Shown: positions 1 through 9,941 of the stretch, piece after piece
Layout: each line of letters begins with the position of its first letter
How positions within the stretch are numbered: position 1 is the first letter of the stretch
Origin: Polynucleobacter sp.
Lineage (GTDB): Bacteria; Pseudomonadota; Gammaproteobacteria; Burkholderiales; Burkholderiaceae
Length of the DNA: 64,000 nt
Direction of reading: 5' to 3'
Assembly: GCA_024642065.1 (NCBI GenBank)
Contig: JAHEBW010000045.1
Location: 1 to 64,000 of the forward strand
The notes under the pieces: generated by a model
Seen by the model: the letters and a program-made list of their open reading frames with translations, nothing else
Told to the model about the DNA's origin: nothing
The model's database searches: none
Position numbers and translations under genes: made by a program

Positions 1-1245
1 GAAAAGAATAAAGATACTCTGGACGTTTGGTTTGACTCAGGCACCACCCACTGGCACGTTATTCGTGGTTCACATGCGTCAACACTAGCAGATCCATCTA
101 GAAACAATCCTGATGGTCGTTGGGCTGATTTATACCTAGAAGGCTCAGATCAACATCGCGGTTGGTTCCACTCATCACTCCTCACGGGCGCAATGCTTGA
201 TGGCAAACCTCCTTATAAAGCCTTGTTAACCCATGGCTTTACGGTAGACGGCCAAGGTCGCAAGATGAGCAAGTCAGTGGGTAACGTGATTGCTCCACAA
301 GAAGTAGCCGACAAGATGGGCGCAGAAATTATTCGTCTATGGGTCGCATCTACTGACTACTCTGGCGAAATGACTATTTCTGATGAGATTCTCAAGCGCG
401 TCGTTGAAAGCTACCGTCGCATTAGAAATACACTCCGATTTTTATTAGCCAATCTTTCAGACTTTGATATTGAAAAGCATCACATCGATAGCAAGGATTG
501 GTTAGAGATTGATCAATACGCTTTAGCGCTGACTGAATCAGTGCAAAAAGATTTATTAGCGCACTATGATCGTTATGAGTTCCATCCAGCCGTTTCTAGA
601 CTGATGACATTCTGTTCAGAAGATATGGGCGGCTTCTATTTGGATATTCTCAAAGATCGCTTGTATACGCTGTCAGCAGATGCTCCTGCTAGACGTTCAG
701 CGCAAAATGCACTGTTCCACATCACGCAATCTTTCTTGCGCTTGATGGCACCATTCCTATCCTTCACAGCTGAAGAAGCCTGGAAGATTTTTGATCATCA
801 AACAAACAGTAAAGATACGATCTTTACTGAAGAGTTTCACCAACTTCCTAAGATTGATGGCGCTGAGGCTCTTATCAGCAAGTGGGATCGTATCCGCGCG
901 ATGCGCTCTGATATCACTAAAGCGATTGAGTTTGAGCGCGAGGCTGGCAAAGTTGGATCTTCTCTTCAAGCAGAAATCCACATCATTGCCCCAAGCGCAG
1001 ATGCTGCATTACTTGCATCATTGGGCGATGACTTGCGCTTTATCACCATCACATCGAGTGCAACAGTTGAATCCAAAGAAGGCGCTACTGAATTGCAAGT
1101 GAATGTTCGCTCTTCAGAGCACCAAAAATGCGGTCGCTGTTGGCACTATAAAGAAGATGTTGGACACAATGCAGAGCACCCAAGCTTATGCGGTCGTTGC
1201 ACAAGTAATTTGTTTGGTGATGGCGAAAAACGCCATATCGCTTAA
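1..1245 (+). CDS. ileS: Isoleucine--tRNA ligase, C-terminal part (5' end outside window)
   Basis: Charges tRNA-Ile with isoleucine in the cytoplasm. The frame is open from base 1, so the gene starts upstream; 414 C-terminal residues are present, against roughly 940 for the whole family protein. Visible in order are the end of the catalytic domain ([13 protein letters not shown] at the window start), the KMSKS signature at 262-276, the helical anticodon-binding domain, and a C-terminal zinc knuckle with two CGRC pairs at 1129-1140 and 1189-1200. An ATG at 193 is internal, not a start. It is followed after 14 nt by lspA, a neighbour pair common in proteobacteria. Confidence 0.97.
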   Translation, partial: EKNKDTLDVWFDSGTTHWHVIRGSHASTLADPSRNNPDGRWADLYLEGSDQHRGWFHSSLLTGAMLDGKPPYKALLTHGFTVDGQGRKMSKSVGNVIAPQEVADKMGAEIIRLWVASTDYSGEMTISDEILKRVVESYRRIRNTLRFLLANLSDFDIEKHHIDSKDWLEIDQYALALTESVQKDLLAHYDRYEFHPAVSRLMTFCSEDMGGFYLDILKDRLYTLSADAPARRSAQNALFHITQSFLRLMAPFLSFTAEEAWKIFDHQTNSKDTIFTEEFHQLPKIDGAEALISKWDRIRAMRSDITKAIEFEREAGKVGSSLQAEIHIIAPSADAALLASLGDDLRFITITSSATVESKEGATELQVNVRSSEHQKCGRCWHYKEDVGHNAEHPSLCGRCTSNLFGDGEKRHIA

Positions 1246-1259
1246 TCCAGGAGAATCAT

Positions 1260-1757
1260 TTGGCACGTTCAAGTAAATCCAGTAGCACTAACCAGTCATT
1301 TTTGATTTGGATGGGTTTGGCTGGCCTTCTTTTGGTGATTGATCAGTTAACAAAGATCATTGCAAAAAATAATTTATTTGAAGGTGTCTCTCAAACAGTC
1401 ACAAGCTTTCTGAACTGGACCTTGGTCTACAACTCTGGAGCGGCCTTTTCTTTCTTGGCTCAAGCCGGTGGATGGCAACGATGGTTTTTCACGGGATTTG
1501 GCATCATTGCAGCTATTGTGATGATTTGGTTAATTCGCAAAAACAGTTACCAAACTATTTTTTCACTAGCGCTGAGTTTGATCTTAAGTGGCGCCATTGG
1601 TAACGTGATTGATCGCATTCTTTATGGCGCAGTTGTTGATTTTATTGATCTTCATTACATGGCTTGGCATTGGCCAGCATTCAATATTGCAGATAGCGCC
1701 ATTACGATTGGTGTGATTCTGTTAATCTTTGATGAAATCAAACGAGTTAACAAATAA
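1260..1757 (+). CDS. lspA: Lipoprotein signal peptidase (signal peptidase II)
   Basis: Inner-membrane aspartyl protease that removes signal peptides from prolipoproteins after lipidation. The 165 residues fit the family and contain four hydrophobic segments. The two catalytic aspartates are D118 in GNVIDR and D145 in FNIADSAI, both in their conserved contexts. The start is a TTG at 1260, chosen because an AGGAG Shine-Dalgarno sequence lies about 8 nt upstream and the next residues match the usual short cytoplasmic N-terminus. It is probably co-transcribed with ileS and coaBC. Confidence 0.96.
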   Translation: MARSSKSSSTNQSFLIWMGLAGLLLVIDQLTKIIAKNNLFEGVSQTVTSFLNWTLVYNSGAAFSFLAQAGGWQRWFFTGFGIIAAIVMIWLIRKNSYQTIFSLALSLILSGAIGNVIDRILYGAVVDFIDLHYMAWHWPAFNIADSAITIGVILLIFDEIKRVNK

Positions 1758-1776
1758 TCAAGGCTGATCACTGATC

Positions 1777-2979
1777 ATGAATTCACTACAAGGTAAAAAA
1801 ATACTCTTAGCCATGTCTGGGGGTATTGCTGCATTTAAAGTAGCTGAATTGGCACGCTCACTCATCCAAGAAGGTGCAGAAGTACAAGTGGCGATGAGTG
1901 ATGCAGCGACTCATTTCATGACGCCAGTGACCATGCAAGCCCTCACAGGTAAGCCTGTATATATAAGCCAATGGGATGCACGCATCCCGAACAACATGGC
2001 TCACATTGAGCTTTCTCGCCAAGCGGATGTCATCCTAATAGCTCCTGCTAGCGCAGATTTAATGGCTAAGATTGCTTTAGGATTAGCTGATGATTTAATC
2101 AGCACGATTTGTTTAGCTAGAGAGTGTCCGCTGATTGTTGTCCCTGCTATGAATAAGCAGATGTGGGACAACTCAGCCACACAAAGAAATGTAGCTCAAT
2201 TACAAAAAGATTCAGTATCTGTTTTAGGTCCTACTAGTGGCTCACAAGCTTGCGGTGAAAACGGTATGGGTCGCATGCTAGAAGCCCATCAAATCCTAGA
2301 AGGCGTCATTGCATTCTTTCAACCTAAAGTACTTCAGGGTAAAAAAGTTTTAATTACGGCTGGACCAACCTACGAAGCTATTGACCCAGTTCGCGGTATT
2401 ACCAATAAGAGCTCCGGCAAGATGGGCTTCGCGATTGCTCAGGCCGCATTAGAAGCAGGTGCCAATGTTGAATTAATTGCAGGCCCCTGTCATCTTGATA
2501 CACCGCTTGAATTTGCAGGCAAGATCACCCGCACCAACATCACCAGCGCAGAAGAAATGCATGCCGCAGTGATGTCCAAACTCGATTGCGATGTTTTCTT
2601 TTCAGTAGCAGCTGTTGCTGATTGGAGAATTAAAAATATCAGCGCAGAAAAAATCAAGAAATCCAGTTCAGGATCTCCCAGCTTAGAGTTTGAAATGAAT
2701 GCGGACATCTTGGCTGAAGTGGCAAAAGTTTCTCAAACGAAGAAAAAGCCCTACTGCGTAGGCTTTGCGGCCGAAACAAATGATCTAGAGCGTCACACTC
2801 AAGAAAAACGCGCCAAGAAAAATGTACCGATGCTAGTAGCTAATATCGGCCCAAGCACCTTTGGCCTTGATGAAAATGAACTGCTCATTATTGAAGATGG
2901 CAAGTCAAGCAAATTGGCAAAATCTGACAAACTCAATTTATCACGTCAATTAATTAGTCTTATTTCTAAAAAAATCTAA
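1777..2979 (+). CDS. coaBC: Bifunctional phosphopantothenoylcysteine decarboxylase / phosphopantothenate--cysteine ligase
   Basis: Performs two successive steps of coenzyme A synthesis: it joins cysteine to 4'-phosphopantothenate, then decarboxylates the product. The N-terminal flavin-dependent CoaC domain (about 1-185) shows SGGIAAFK, the catalytic H76 in [12 protein letters not shown], and C159 in the substrate clamp [10 protein letters not shown]. The CoaB domain begins near residue 188 with [17 protein letters not shown] and carries N210 in [10 protein letters not shown]. Its 400 residues match the E. coli fusion. It lies between lspA and dut in a tight plus-strand run. panB at 21042 serves the same pathway. 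Confidence 0.97.
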   Translation: MNSLQGKKILLAMSGGIAAFKVAELARSLIQEGAEVQVAMSDAATHFMTPVTMQALTGKPVYISQWDARIPNNMAHIELSRQADVILIAPASADLMAKIALGLADDLISTICLARECPLIVVPAMNKQMWDNSATQRNVAQLQKDSVSVLGPTSGSQACGENGMGRMLEAHQILEGVIAFFQPKVLQGKKVLITAGPTYEAIDPVRGITNKSSGKMGFAIAQAALEAGANVELIAGPCHLDTPLEFAGKITRTNITSAEEMHAAVMSKLDCDVFFSVAAVADWRIKNISAEKIKKSSSGSPSLEFEMNADILAEVAKVSQTKKKPYCVGFAAETNDLERHTQEKRAKKNVPMLVANIGPSTFGLDENELLIIEDGKSSKLAKSDKLNLSRQLISLISKKI

Positions 2980-2980
2980 T

Positions 2981-3430
2981 ATGAAAAAACTACAAGTAAA
3001 AATTCTTGATGAAAGAATGAGAAATAATTTGCCACAGTACGCTACCGCTGGCAGCGCAGGTTTAGATTTGAGAGCCTGTTTAGATGAGACCATTACGATT
3101 GAACCAGGTCAGACAGTTTTGGTTCCAACGGGTCTATCCATTTACTTAGATGACCCAGGATATGCCGCTTTGATTTTGCCAAGATCAGGTTTAGGTCATA
3201 AGCATGGCATCGTTCTTGGTAACTTAGTGGGGTTAATCGACTCCGACTACCAAGGTCAACTGATGGTGAGTACTTGGAATCGCGGTCAAACAGCCTTTAA
3301 ATTAGAGCCTATGGAGCGTTTAGCTCAATTAGTGATCGTGCCAGTTGCTCAAGTTGAATGGGCAGAAGTAGAAGAATTCACCGCCAGCGAAAGAGGTGCT
3401 GGCGGCTTTGGAAGTACTGGTCGCGCTTAA
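2981..3430 (+). CDS. dut: Deoxyuridine 5'-triphosphate nucleotidohydrolase (dUTPase)
   Basis: Hydrolyses dUTP to dUMP and pyrophosphate, keeping uracil out of DNA and supplying dTMP synthesis. The five trimeric-dUTPase motifs appear in order: AGLDLRA (26-32), PRSGLG (67-72), [10 protein letters not shown] (84-93), RLAQLV (113-118) and the C-terminal arm [10 protein letters not shown] (138-147). The length of 149 is typical. It starts one base after the coaBC stop codon, so the two are translationally linked; the coaBC-dut pair is widespread. Its TAA stop overlaps the stop codon of the convergent clpA. Confidence 0.97.
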   Translation: MKKLQVKILDERMRNNLPQYATAGSAGLDLRACLDETITIEPGQTVLVPTGLSIYLDDPGYAALILPRSGLGHKHGIVLGNLVGLIDSDYQGQLMVSTWNRGQTAFKLEPMERLAQLVIVPVAQVEWAEVEEFTASERGAGGFGSTGRA

Positions 3431-5736
3431 ATTTGTTCTGTTTCAGTATTACCTGTTGATACTTTTTTAACAGCAGGTCTTACTGGAGCATCAAAATCTA
3501 AGAGCACCTTATCATCGGCATCAATATCTACAACCACATGGCCGCCATGGGCCAATTTGCCGAACAATAGTTCATCCGCCAAGGCTTTTCTCACAAGATC
3601 CTGAATCAAGCGCTGCATTGGTCTTGCACCCATCAATGGGTCAAAGCCATGTTTAGCCAAGTAACTTCTGAGAGCTTCAGTAAAGCTGGCATCCACTTTC
3701 TTCTCATGCAACTGCTCTTCAAGTTGCATCAAGAACTTATCAACTACGCGCAAGATGATGCTCTCATCAAGAGACTTAAAGCCAACAATCGCATCTAAGC
3801 GGTTGCGGAACTCTGGTGTGAATGTACGCTTAATGTCACCCATTTCATCACCAGCCTGGCGTGCGTTGGTAAATCCAATTGATGATTTTTGCATCGTCTC
3901 AGCACCGGCATTCGTTGTCATGATGATGATGACATTTCTAAAGTCAGCTTTGCGACCATTGTTATCAGTCAAAGTACCGTGGTCCATCACCTGCAACAAG
4001 ATATTGAAAATATCTGGGTGAGCTTTTTCAATTTCATCTAACAAAAGAACGCAGTGTGGTTTTTTGTTAACTGCTTCTGTTAACAAACCGCCCTGATCAA
4101 AACCCACATATCCCGGAGGCGCACCAATCATGCGGCTCACAGCGTGACGCTCCATATATTCAGACATATCAAAACGAACAAGTTCGATGCCCATAATGAA
4201 AGCTAACTGCTTAGCCACCTCAGTTTTACCAACACCTGTCGGGCCTGAGAATAAGAATGAACCAATTGGCTTGTCATCTTTACCTAAACCAGCTCGTGAC
4301 ATCTTGATAGCAGAAGCAAGAACTTCAATGGCAGGATCCTGACCGAACACCACGCTCTTCAAATCACGATCAAGTGTTTGTAGCTTGCTGCGATCATCAA
4401 CAGAGACTGATTGCGGTGGGATGCGTGCAATCTTTGCCACAATATCTTCAATCTCTTGGCGACCAATTGTTTTCTTTTGCTTGGATTTAGGCAAAATTCT
4501 TTGAGCAGCACCAGCCTCATCAATCACATCAATCGCCTTATCTGGCAAATGACGATCATTGATATAGCGACCTGACAACTCAGCCGCTGCCGTTAATGCA
4601 GCTTGCGCATACTTCACACCGTGATGTTCTTCAAATTTAGACTTAAGACCACGCAAGATTTGTACGGTCTGGTCTACGCTAGGCTCAAGTACATTCACCT
4701 TTTGGAATCTTCTAGAAAGGGCTGCATCCTTTTCAAAAATACCGCGGTATTCATTAAAAGTTGTTGCGCCAATACATTTCATTTGGCCACTTGAAAGCGC
4801 AGGCTTTAACAAATTGCTTGCATCTAAAGTTCCACCCGATGCAGCACCCGCACCAATCAATGTGTGGATCTCATCAATGAACAAGATAGAGTCAGGATTA
4901 TCCTTAAGGCTCTTCAATACGCCTTTCAAACGCTGCTCAAAGTCACCACGATATTTAGTACCAGCTAATAAAGCACCCATATCTAGGGAGTAAACAACTG
5001 CTTTTGCTAAAACCTCAGGCACATCATTTTGTGTAATTCTCCAAGCAAGGCCTTCTGCAATAGCAGTCTTACCAACACCAGCCTCACCAACCAATAGAGG
5101 ATTGTTCTTGCGACGGCGGCAAAGAACCTGAATCACTCGCTCTACTTCACCTTCACGACCAATCAAAGGATCAATACGACCCTGTTTCGCTAGTACATTA
5201 AGATTTTGAGTGTATTGCTCAAGGGGGCTATCTTTACCTCCAGAGCTAGACTCATCTGTTTCAGAGCTAGACTCATTTGGCTTTGGTGCCTCTGCCTGAT
5301 CTTTACGAATACCGTGACTGATGTAATTCACAATATCTAAACGAGTAACGCCTTGCTGCTGAAGGTAGTAAACAGCATGAGAATCTTTTTCACCAAAAAT
5401 GGCAACGAGCACGTTGGCTCCAGTTACCTCTTTCTTACCATTGGAAGTCGACTGAACGTGCATGATGGCACGTTGAATCACGCGCTGAAAACCTAGAGTC
5501 GGTTGTGTATCAACTTCTGCTGATCCAGGAACGATGGGCGTGTTGTCATTAATAAAGTTTTTAAGATTACTCTTTAAATCATCATTATTGACAGCGCATG
5601 CCTTAAGAACATCCGCAGCTGTGGCGTTATCTAATAACGCACACAAAAGATGTTCTACCGTTATGAACTCATGTCTAGATGCTCTTGCATCCACAAATGC
5701 CATATGTAAGGTAACTTCTAATTCTTGAGCAATCAT
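3427..5736 (-). CDS. clpA: ATP-dependent Clp protease ATP-binding subunit ClpA
   Basis: AAA+ unfoldase that feeds substrates to the ClpP peptidase, with N-end-rule and SsrA-tagged proteins delivered or modulated by ClpS. Visible are the N-terminal double Clp repeat, an acidic serine-rich linker, Walker A GEAGVGKT in the first AAA domain, GPTGVGKT in the second, and an IGF loop (SSIGF) of the kind that docks on ClpP. I start at the ATG at 5736 (MIAQELE) because GGAGGAAGC lies just upstream and ATGA overlaps the clpS stop; an in-frame ATG 18 nt upstream lies inside clpS and has no better signal. That gives 769 residues, close to E. coli ClpA. Confidence 0.96.
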   Translation of the reverse strand: MIAQELEVTLHMAFVDARASRHEFITVEHLLCALLDNATAADVLKACAVNNDDLKSNLKNFINDNTPIVPGSAEVDTQPTLGFQRVIQRAIMHVQSTSNGKKEVTGANVLVAIFGEKDSHAVYYLQQQGVTRLDIVNYISHGIRKDQAEAPKPNESSSETDESSSGGKDSPLEQYTQNLNVLAKQGRIDPLIGREGEVERVIQVLCRRRKNNPLLVGEAGVGKTAIAEGLAWRITQNDVPEVLAKAVVYSLDMGALLAGTKYRGDFEQRLKGVLKSLKDNPDSILFIDEIHTLIGAGAASGGTLDASNLLKPALSSGQMKCIGATTFNEYRGIFEKDAALSRRFQKVNVLEPSVDQTVQILRGLKSKFEEHHGVKYAQAALTAAAELSGRYINDRHLPDKAIDVIDEAGAAQRILPKSKQKKTIGRQEIEDIVAKIARIPPQSVSVDDRSKLQTLDRDLKSVVFGQDPAIEVLASAIKMSRAGLGKDDKPIGSFLFSGPTGVGKTEVAKQLAFIMGIELVRFDMSEYMERHAVSRMIGAPPGYVGFDQGGLLTEAVNKKPHCVLLLDEIEKAHPDIFNILLQVMDHGTLTDNNGRKADFRNVIIIMTTNAGAETMQKSSIGFTNARQAGDEMGDIKRTFTPEFRNRLDAIVGFKSLDESIILRVVDKFLMQLEEQLHEKKVDASFTEALRSYLAKHGFDPLMGARPMQRLIQDLVRKALADELLFGKLAHGGHVVVDIDADDKVLLDFDAPVRPAVKKVSTGNTETEQI

Positions 5737-6080
5737 GCTTCCTCCATAGTGCACTGCAAAGGGTGACCCGCTTCACGGGATCTATCTACAACCTGTTCTA
5801 CTTTTGTTGCTGCAACATCTTTGGTGTAAACACCACAAACACCTTTACCTTCTAAATGAACTTGCAACATGATTCTAGTTGCACTTTCTTGGTCTTTATG
5901 AAAATACTCTTGAAGCACCATCACCACAAATTCCATGGGTGTGTAATCGTCATTTAACAATACAACTCTGAACATTTTTGGAGGCTGAACGCGCTCCGTT
6001 TGACGATCCATTACCGTCGCGTGATCCTCCTGGAATCCAGGCAAATCTGGAGGGCTTGGAAGTTTTGGTTTTTGACTCAT
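5733..6080 (-). CDS. clpS: ATP-dependent Clp protease adaptor ClpS
   Basis: Small cytoplasmic adaptor that binds the N-domain of ClpA and delivers N-end-rule substrates. The core [17 protein letters not shown] and the later [16 protein letters not shown] are diagnostic. I start at the ATG at 6080 (MSQKPKLP), giving 115 residues with an AGGAAT just upstream. An in-frame ATG at 6107 would add nine hydrophobic or basic residues not expected for the family. The N-terminal 30 or so residues are proline-rich and probably flexible. clpS and clpA overlap by ATGA and form a two-gene operon. Confidence 0.95.
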   Translation of the reverse strand: MSQKPKLPSPPDLPGFQEDHATVMDRQTERVQPPKMFRVVLLNDDYTPMEFVVMVLQEYFHKDQESATRIMLQVHLEGKGVCGVYTKDVAATKVEQVVDRSREAGHPLQCTMEEA

Positions 6081-6173
6081 GATTCCTATTCTAAACACAA
6101 GTTTCAAATTAAGTGTCAGGACAATTCTATAAGGGTATTAATAGGTAATAGCTTTTCTTAATTTGATGATTTT

Positions 6174-6203
6174 TTGACTTCTCACCCGCTCCAGTCTGAT
6201 AAA
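6174..6203 (+). promoter_or_regulatory. Candidate sigma-70 promoter for the 6242 gene
   Basis: A TTGACT at 6174-6179 matches the -35 consensus well and is followed after 18 nt by GATAAA at 6198-6203, a moderate -10. It sits about 38 nt upstream of the ATG at 6242, in the 161-nt divergent gap between clpS and that gene. This rests on sequence match only. Confidence 0.4.
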
Positions 6204-6241
6204 GTAGTGATTGATTTGAATTCATTTAATTAGAGAAAAAA

Positions 6242-6493
6242 ATGTCAAAACTTATTGCCGCATTAGCCTTAACCTGTTTCACAACTCTTAGCCTAGCTCA
6301 AAGTGCTGCACCAGCAACACCGGTCAACCCTGTTGCACCGGTAGCCAACGAACAAGCTGCTGAAAATACAAAGCCTCAAAAAGCTAAGAAACAAACTAAA
6401 AAGAAACAAAAACAGAAAAAACAAGGCAAAAAAGGCAATAAGACAAAAGCTGGTAAAGCTAAAGCCAATAAACCGGCCTCTGAAGCTATCTAA
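6242..6493 (+). CDS. Small exported lysine-rich protein of unknown function
   Basis: I do not recognise a named family. The 83-residue product starts with a clear signal peptide (MSKLIAALAL, hydrophobic core, likely cut after A19 in SLA-QS). A short Ala/Pro/Val stretch follows (about 21-40), then a tail from about 44 to 78 that is half lysine with Gln, Gly and Ala and no hydrophobic core. Such a tail is likely disordered and could bind nucleic acid, lipopolysaccharide or other anionic polymers in the periplasm; that is inference. A purine-rich AGAGAAAAA lies just before the ATG. A DUF192 gene starts 16 nt downstream, so the two may be co-transcribed. Confidence 0.75.
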   Translation: MSKLIAALALTCFTTLSLAQSAAPATPVNPVAPVANEQAAENTKPQKAKKQTKKKQKQKKQGKKGNKTKAGKAKANKPASEAI

Positions 6494-6508
6494 TCTTTAG
6501 CGCACCCT

Positions 6509-6952
6509 GTGAATAAGCTCTCAAAACAATTTATCTGGGTGACTGCCGCCCTTCTTTTGGGCTTTACAAAGTTCGCTTGGGCACAAAAGCTACCAACAAT
6601 TGAGCTACAAGCTGGCTTGTACAAAATCACAGCGGAAGTGGCAGCCAATCAAGCCAGCAGACAGCTAGGCCTGATGCATAGAAATTTCATGCCTACAGAT
6701 GAGGGGATGTTATTTGTTTTTGAGTATCCAGCCACTCATTGTTTTTGGATGAGAAATACACGAATTCCATTAGCCATTGCATTTATTGCTGATGATGGAA
6801 AGATCGTGAATATCGAAGAAATGAAGGCAATGAATGAAGATAACCATTGCCCTTCTAAACCAGTGCGCTTTGCGCTTGAAATGAATCAAGCCTGGTTTGC
6901 TAAAAGAAATATTTCGGCGGGGCACACCATTTCTGGTCTACCCTCGCGTTAA
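6509..6952 (+). CDS. DUF192 family exported protein
   Basis: Belongs to the DUF192 family, small beta-rich proteins of unknown biochemical role. After a signal peptide (about 1-25, cut near FAWA-Q) come the family landmarks: RQLGLMHRNFMPTDEGMLFVF, the TH-CFWMRNT segment around residue 75, and IPLAIAFIADDGKIVNIEEM. The start is a GTG at 6509, the only one giving a complete signal peptide (MNKLSKQFIWV); its Shine-Dalgarno is poor. It follows the lysine-rich exported gene by 16 nt and converges on ppnP. An enzymatic or metal role is not established from sequence. Confidence 0.88.
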   Translation: MNKLSKQFIWVTAALLLGFTKFAWAQKLPTIELQAGLYKITAEVAANQASRQLGLMHRNFMPTDEGMLFVFEYPATHCFWMRNTRIPLAIAFIADDGKIVNIEEMKAMNEDNHCPSKPVRFALEMNQAWFAKRNISAGHTISGLPSR

Positions 6953-6958
6953 ATATTT

Positions 6959-7264
6959 TTAGCCAAAATGGCAAACGTAGTGAACCGCTTGCTCTGCACG
7001 AATAATGAAATAACCACCCGCTTCAACAGTCCATGATTGGCCAGCTGGATAAGCTACTTCAGCAGCGCCATTGATGCTCACATAAGCTGTGCCATCGACC
7101 ACTTCCATCACTTCTTTAGTACTTAGGTCAAATCGCAATGTGCTTGGCAAAATCACGCCAACAGACTTGCGCTCACCACTTGGCAAAGTCACAGTATGTG
7201 AAACACATTTGCCATCAAAGAAAACATTCGCTTTTTTACCAACAGAAACTTGATTAAATTGCAT
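6959..7264 (-). CDS. ppnP: Pyrimidine/purine nucleoside phosphorylase (DUF1255)
   Basis: Single-domain cupin of the YaiE/PpnP family, which phosphorolyses several nucleosides to a free base and ribose-1-phosphate. The 101 residues show the family start MQFNQVSVGKKANVFFDGKC and the cupin strands through SFEV-like VSINGAAEVAYPAGQSWTVE. It lies 17 nt downstream of argG on the same strand and is probably the last gene of argF-argG-ppnP, although its function has no obvious link to arginine synthesis. Family assignment is firm; substrates are inferred from E. coli PpnP. Confidence 0.9.
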   Translation of the reverse strand: MQFNQVSVGKKANVFFDGKCVSHTVTLPSGERKSVGVILPSTLRFDLSTKEVMEVVDGTAYVSINGAAEVAYPAGQSWTVEAGGYFIIRAEQAVHYVCHFG

Positions 7265-7281
7265 TTTTTATCCTTACTAAA

Positions 7282-8511
7282 TTAAGAGCCACGTTTTCTG
7301 CGTGCATTTGCGGCAATACGCATACGCAACGCATTCAACTTAATAAATCCACCAGCATCAGCTTGGTTATAAGCGCCGCCGTCATCATCAAAAGTCGCGA
7401 TTGTTTGATCAAACAATGTGTTCTTAGAATCACGAGCAACAACAGTAACAGAGCCTTTGTACAACTTCACGCGCACAAAACCACTCACGCTTTGCTGAGT
7501 GTGGTCGATCAATGTTTGGATGGCTACGCGCTCTGGCGCCCACCAATATCCGTTGTAAATCATGCTTGCGTAACGAGGCATCAAATCATCTTTAAGATGC
7601 GCTACTTCGCGATCTAAAGTGATACTTTCAATACCTCTGTGGGCCTTCAATAGAATCGTGCCGCCAGGAGTTTCGTAGCAACCACGGCTCTTCATACCAA
7701 CATAACGATTCTCAACTAAATCTAAACGGCCAACACCATGCTTGCCACCAATTTTATTTAATTCAGCCAACATTTCATGTGGTTTGTAACGTGTGCCATT
7801 GATGGCAACAGCATCACCGCGCTCGAATTCAATATCTAAATACTCTGCTGCATCTGGAGCGGCTTCTGGTGAAACTGTCCAGCGCCACATTGATTCTTCA
7901 GCTTCAGCTTTAGGGTCTTCTAAGTGACGACCTTCATAACTGATATGCAATAAGTTGGCATCCATTGAATAAGGAGCGCCACCTTGCTTGTGCTTCATTT
8001 CAACAGGAATACCGTGTTGCTCTGCATAAGCTAATAGTTTTTCACGAGATAACAAATCCCACTCACGCCATGGAGCGATCACTTTGATAGATGGCTCTAA
8101 TGAGTAGTAACCCAATTCAAATCGAACTTGATCATTACCCTTGCCTGTCGCACCATGCGATACAGAATCAGCACCAGTCTGACGAGCAATTTCAATTTGA
8201 CGTTTAGCGATTAAAGGGCGAGCAATCGATGTACCTAATAAATACTCACCTTCGTAGATGGTATTGGCGCGGAACATTGGAAACACAAAGTCTCTAACAA
8301 ACTCTTCACGCAAGTCATCAATGAAAATATTTTCAGGCTTGATACCAAACTTGAGAGCCTTGGCACGCGCTGGCTCCAACTCTTCACCCTGACCTAAGTC
8401 AGCAGTAAAAGTAACGATTTCGCATTGGTATGTATCTTGAAGCCACTTCAAGATCACGCTTGTATCCAAACCACCTGAATAAGCTAGAACAACCTTCTTA
8501 ATATCTGACAT
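7282..8511 (-). CDS. argG: Argininosuccinate synthase
   Basis: Condenses citrulline and aspartate, using ATP, in the penultimate step of arginine synthesis. The ATP-pyrophosphatase P-loop SGGLDTS is at residues 12-18, followed by TADLGQGEE and, further on, [15 protein letters not shown] and GRHLEDP. The 409 residues fit the shorter bacterial class rather than the approximately 447-residue E. coli form. argF lies immediately upstream on the same strand (33-nt gap), placing two consecutive steps of the pathway in one operon. Confidence 0.97.
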   Translation of the reverse strand: MSDIKKVVLAYSGGLDTSVILKWLQDTYQCEIVTFTADLGQGEELEPARAKALKFGIKPENIFIDDLREEFVRDFVFPMFRANTIYEGEYLLGTSIARPLIAKRQIEIARQTGADSVSHGATGKGNDQVRFELGYYSLEPSIKVIAPWREWDLLSREKLLAYAEQHGIPVEMKHKQGGAPYSMDANLLHISYEGRHLEDPKAEAEESMWRWTVSPEAAPDAAEYLDIEFERGDAVAINGTRYKPHEMLAELNKIGGKHGVGRLDLVENRYVGMKSRGCYETPGGTILLKAHRGIESITLDREVAHLKDDLMPRYASMIYNGYWWAPERVAIQTLIDHTQQSVSGFVRVKLYKGSVTVVARDSKNTLFDQTIATFDDDGGAYNQADAGGFIKLNALRMRIAANARRKRGS

Positions 8512-8544
8512 ATTTATCTACGTATATTTAAGTTTTATAAAAAA

Positions 8545-9471
8545 TTACAACTTGCCGCACAGCAAGAATTCCATCAACGCTTTCTGAACATGAAGGCGAT
8601 TCTCAGCCTCATCCCAAACAACGCTTTGCGAACCATCAATTACTGATGCAGAAACCTCTTCACCTCTATGAGCTGGCAAGCAATGCATGAATAAGGCATC
8701 TGCATTAGCAACAGCCATCAGCTCATCATTCACCATCCAACTCTTAAATGCTTTTAGACGAGCTTGGTTTTCATCTTCATAACCCATGCTTGTCCATACA
8801 TCAGTTGTTACTAAATCAGCACCACGACATGCATCTTTGGGGTTATCAAAAATGTTGAGATATTTTTTGGCCTGAGGACTCAACATCTTTTCATCCAACT
8901 GGTATCCAGGAGGCGCAGAGAAGTTCACTTTGAATCCTAAAATTTCGGCTGCCTGTACCCAGGTATAAGCCATATTATTGGCATCACCAACCCAAGCCAC
9001 TGTCTTGCCAGCAATAGTGCTGCGATGCTCCACGTAGGTAAAGATATCAGCCAATACTTGGCAAGGATGATATTCATTCGTCAAGCCATTGATGACAGGT
9101 ACTCTTGAGTTAGCTGCAAAACGCTCAATGATGTCCTGACCAAATGTACGAATCATGATGATGTCAGTCATTCTTGAAATAACTTGTGCCGCATCTTCAA
9201 CCGGCTCACCACGACCCAATTGCGTATCTTTTGTATTGAGGAAAACAGCATGACCACCCAATTGATGGATGCCTGCCTCAAAAGATAAACGTGTTCTAGT
9301 AGAGTTTTTCTCAAAAATCATTGCAAGCGTTCTGTCGTGCAATGGATGCCAAGTTTCATATCTCTTGAACTTGGCTTTTAAGAATGCAGACCTTTGAAGT
9401 AAATATGCGTACTCGTCCGCGCTGAAATCAGCAAATTGTAGGTAATGCCTGACAGGAATATTCGACGACAT
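8545..9471 (-). CDS. argF: Ornithine carbamoyltransferase
   Basis: Transfers the carbamoyl group to ornithine, producing citrulline for ArgG. The carbamoyl-phosphate motif STRTR is at 57-61, HPCQ at 135-138 and the ornithine-side SMG loop at 228-230. HCLP is at 263-266 with the reactive cysteine C265. The length of 308 is standard. First gene of the argF-argG-ppnP set. The 107-nt gap to the divergent DUF3579 gene must contain its promoter; I could not pick a convincing ARG box or -35/-10 pair by eye. Confidence 0.97.
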   Translation of the reverse strand: MSSNIPVRHYLQFADFSADEYAYLLQRSAFLKAKFKRYETWHPLHDRTLAMIFEKNSTRTRLSFEAGIHQLGGHAVFLNTKDTQLGRGEPVEDAAQVISRMTDIIMIRTFGQDIIERFAANSRVPVINGLTNEYHPCQVLADIFTYVEHRSTIAGKTVAWVGDANNMAYTWVQAAEILGFKVNFSAPPGYQLDEKMLSPQAKKYLNIFDNPKDACRGADLVTTDVWTSMGYEDENQARLKAFKSWMVNDELMAVANADALFMHCLPAHRGEEVSASVIDGSQSVVWDEAENRLHVQKALMEFLLCGKL

Positions 9472-9578
9472 AGCTTTTTAACGCCTGGTTAATTCAAATA
9501 TCTATTCAATAACAGTTGGGACTGATAAAATCTACGGGTTATCCCGAACTATCAATCTATTTATACAGCAAAGACACC

Positions 9579-9887
9579 GTGACGACCAAACAATTCTTCA
9601 TACAAGGTCTCACTAACGATGGCAAACCATTCAGGCCTAGCGACTGGGCTGAAAGGCTTTGCGGTGTTATGGCTCAATTTCGCCCAGATGGCGATACCAG
9701 CGATCCTCGCTTCACTTATTCACCCTACGTCAAACCCGTCAATATTGCCGGTGTTAAATGCGTTGTTGTGGATGAAAGGCTTCGTGAAATCGAACCTAAA
9801 GCCATGGATTTCGTTAAAAACTTCGCGATAGACAACAATTTACCTATTGTTGAAGCCTGCGAAATCCCAGTAAAACCTTCAAACTAA
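9579..9887 (+). CDS. DUF3579 domain-containing protein
   Basis: Conserved betaproteobacterial protein of unknown function. The signature is KQFFIQGLTNDGKPFRPSDW followed by AERLCGVMAQF and a hydrophobic segment ending in CVVVDERL. I choose the GTG at 9579, giving 102 residues that begin TTKQFF, because the family normally starts just before this motif. A TTG at 9516 would add 21 poorly conserved residues and would lie in the likely promoter region. It is divergent from argF and ends at a bidirectional terminator shared with rpsT. No membrane segment or signal peptide is visible. Confidence 0.85.
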   Translation: MTTKQFFIQGLTNDGKPFRPSDWAERLCGVMAQFRPDGDTSDPRFTYSPYVKPVNIAGVKCVVVDERLREIEPKAMDFVKNFAIDNNLPIVEACEIPVKPSN

Positions 9888-9897
9888 AAATAAAAAA

Positions 9898-9928
9898 CCC
9901 GCTCCGGATAAGGGAACGGGCTCTTTTT
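9898..9928. terminator. Bidirectional intrinsic terminator between DUF3579 gene and rpsT
   Basis: An 8-bp stem with one mismatch pairs 9898-9905 with 9913-9920 around a 7-nt loop. On the plus strand it is followed by CTCTTTTT; on the minus strand, which serves rpsT, by TTTTTTATTTTT. The minus-strand tract is the stronger, as expected for a ribosomal protein gene. Confidence 0.88.
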
Positions 9929-9941
9929 CAACCTAATTGAA

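Noticed and set aside
193-1245. An apparently complete ORF starting at 193
   Set aside because: The same frame is open to base 1 and encodes upstream IleRS sequence ([13 protein letters not shown]). The ATG at 193 is an internal methionine.
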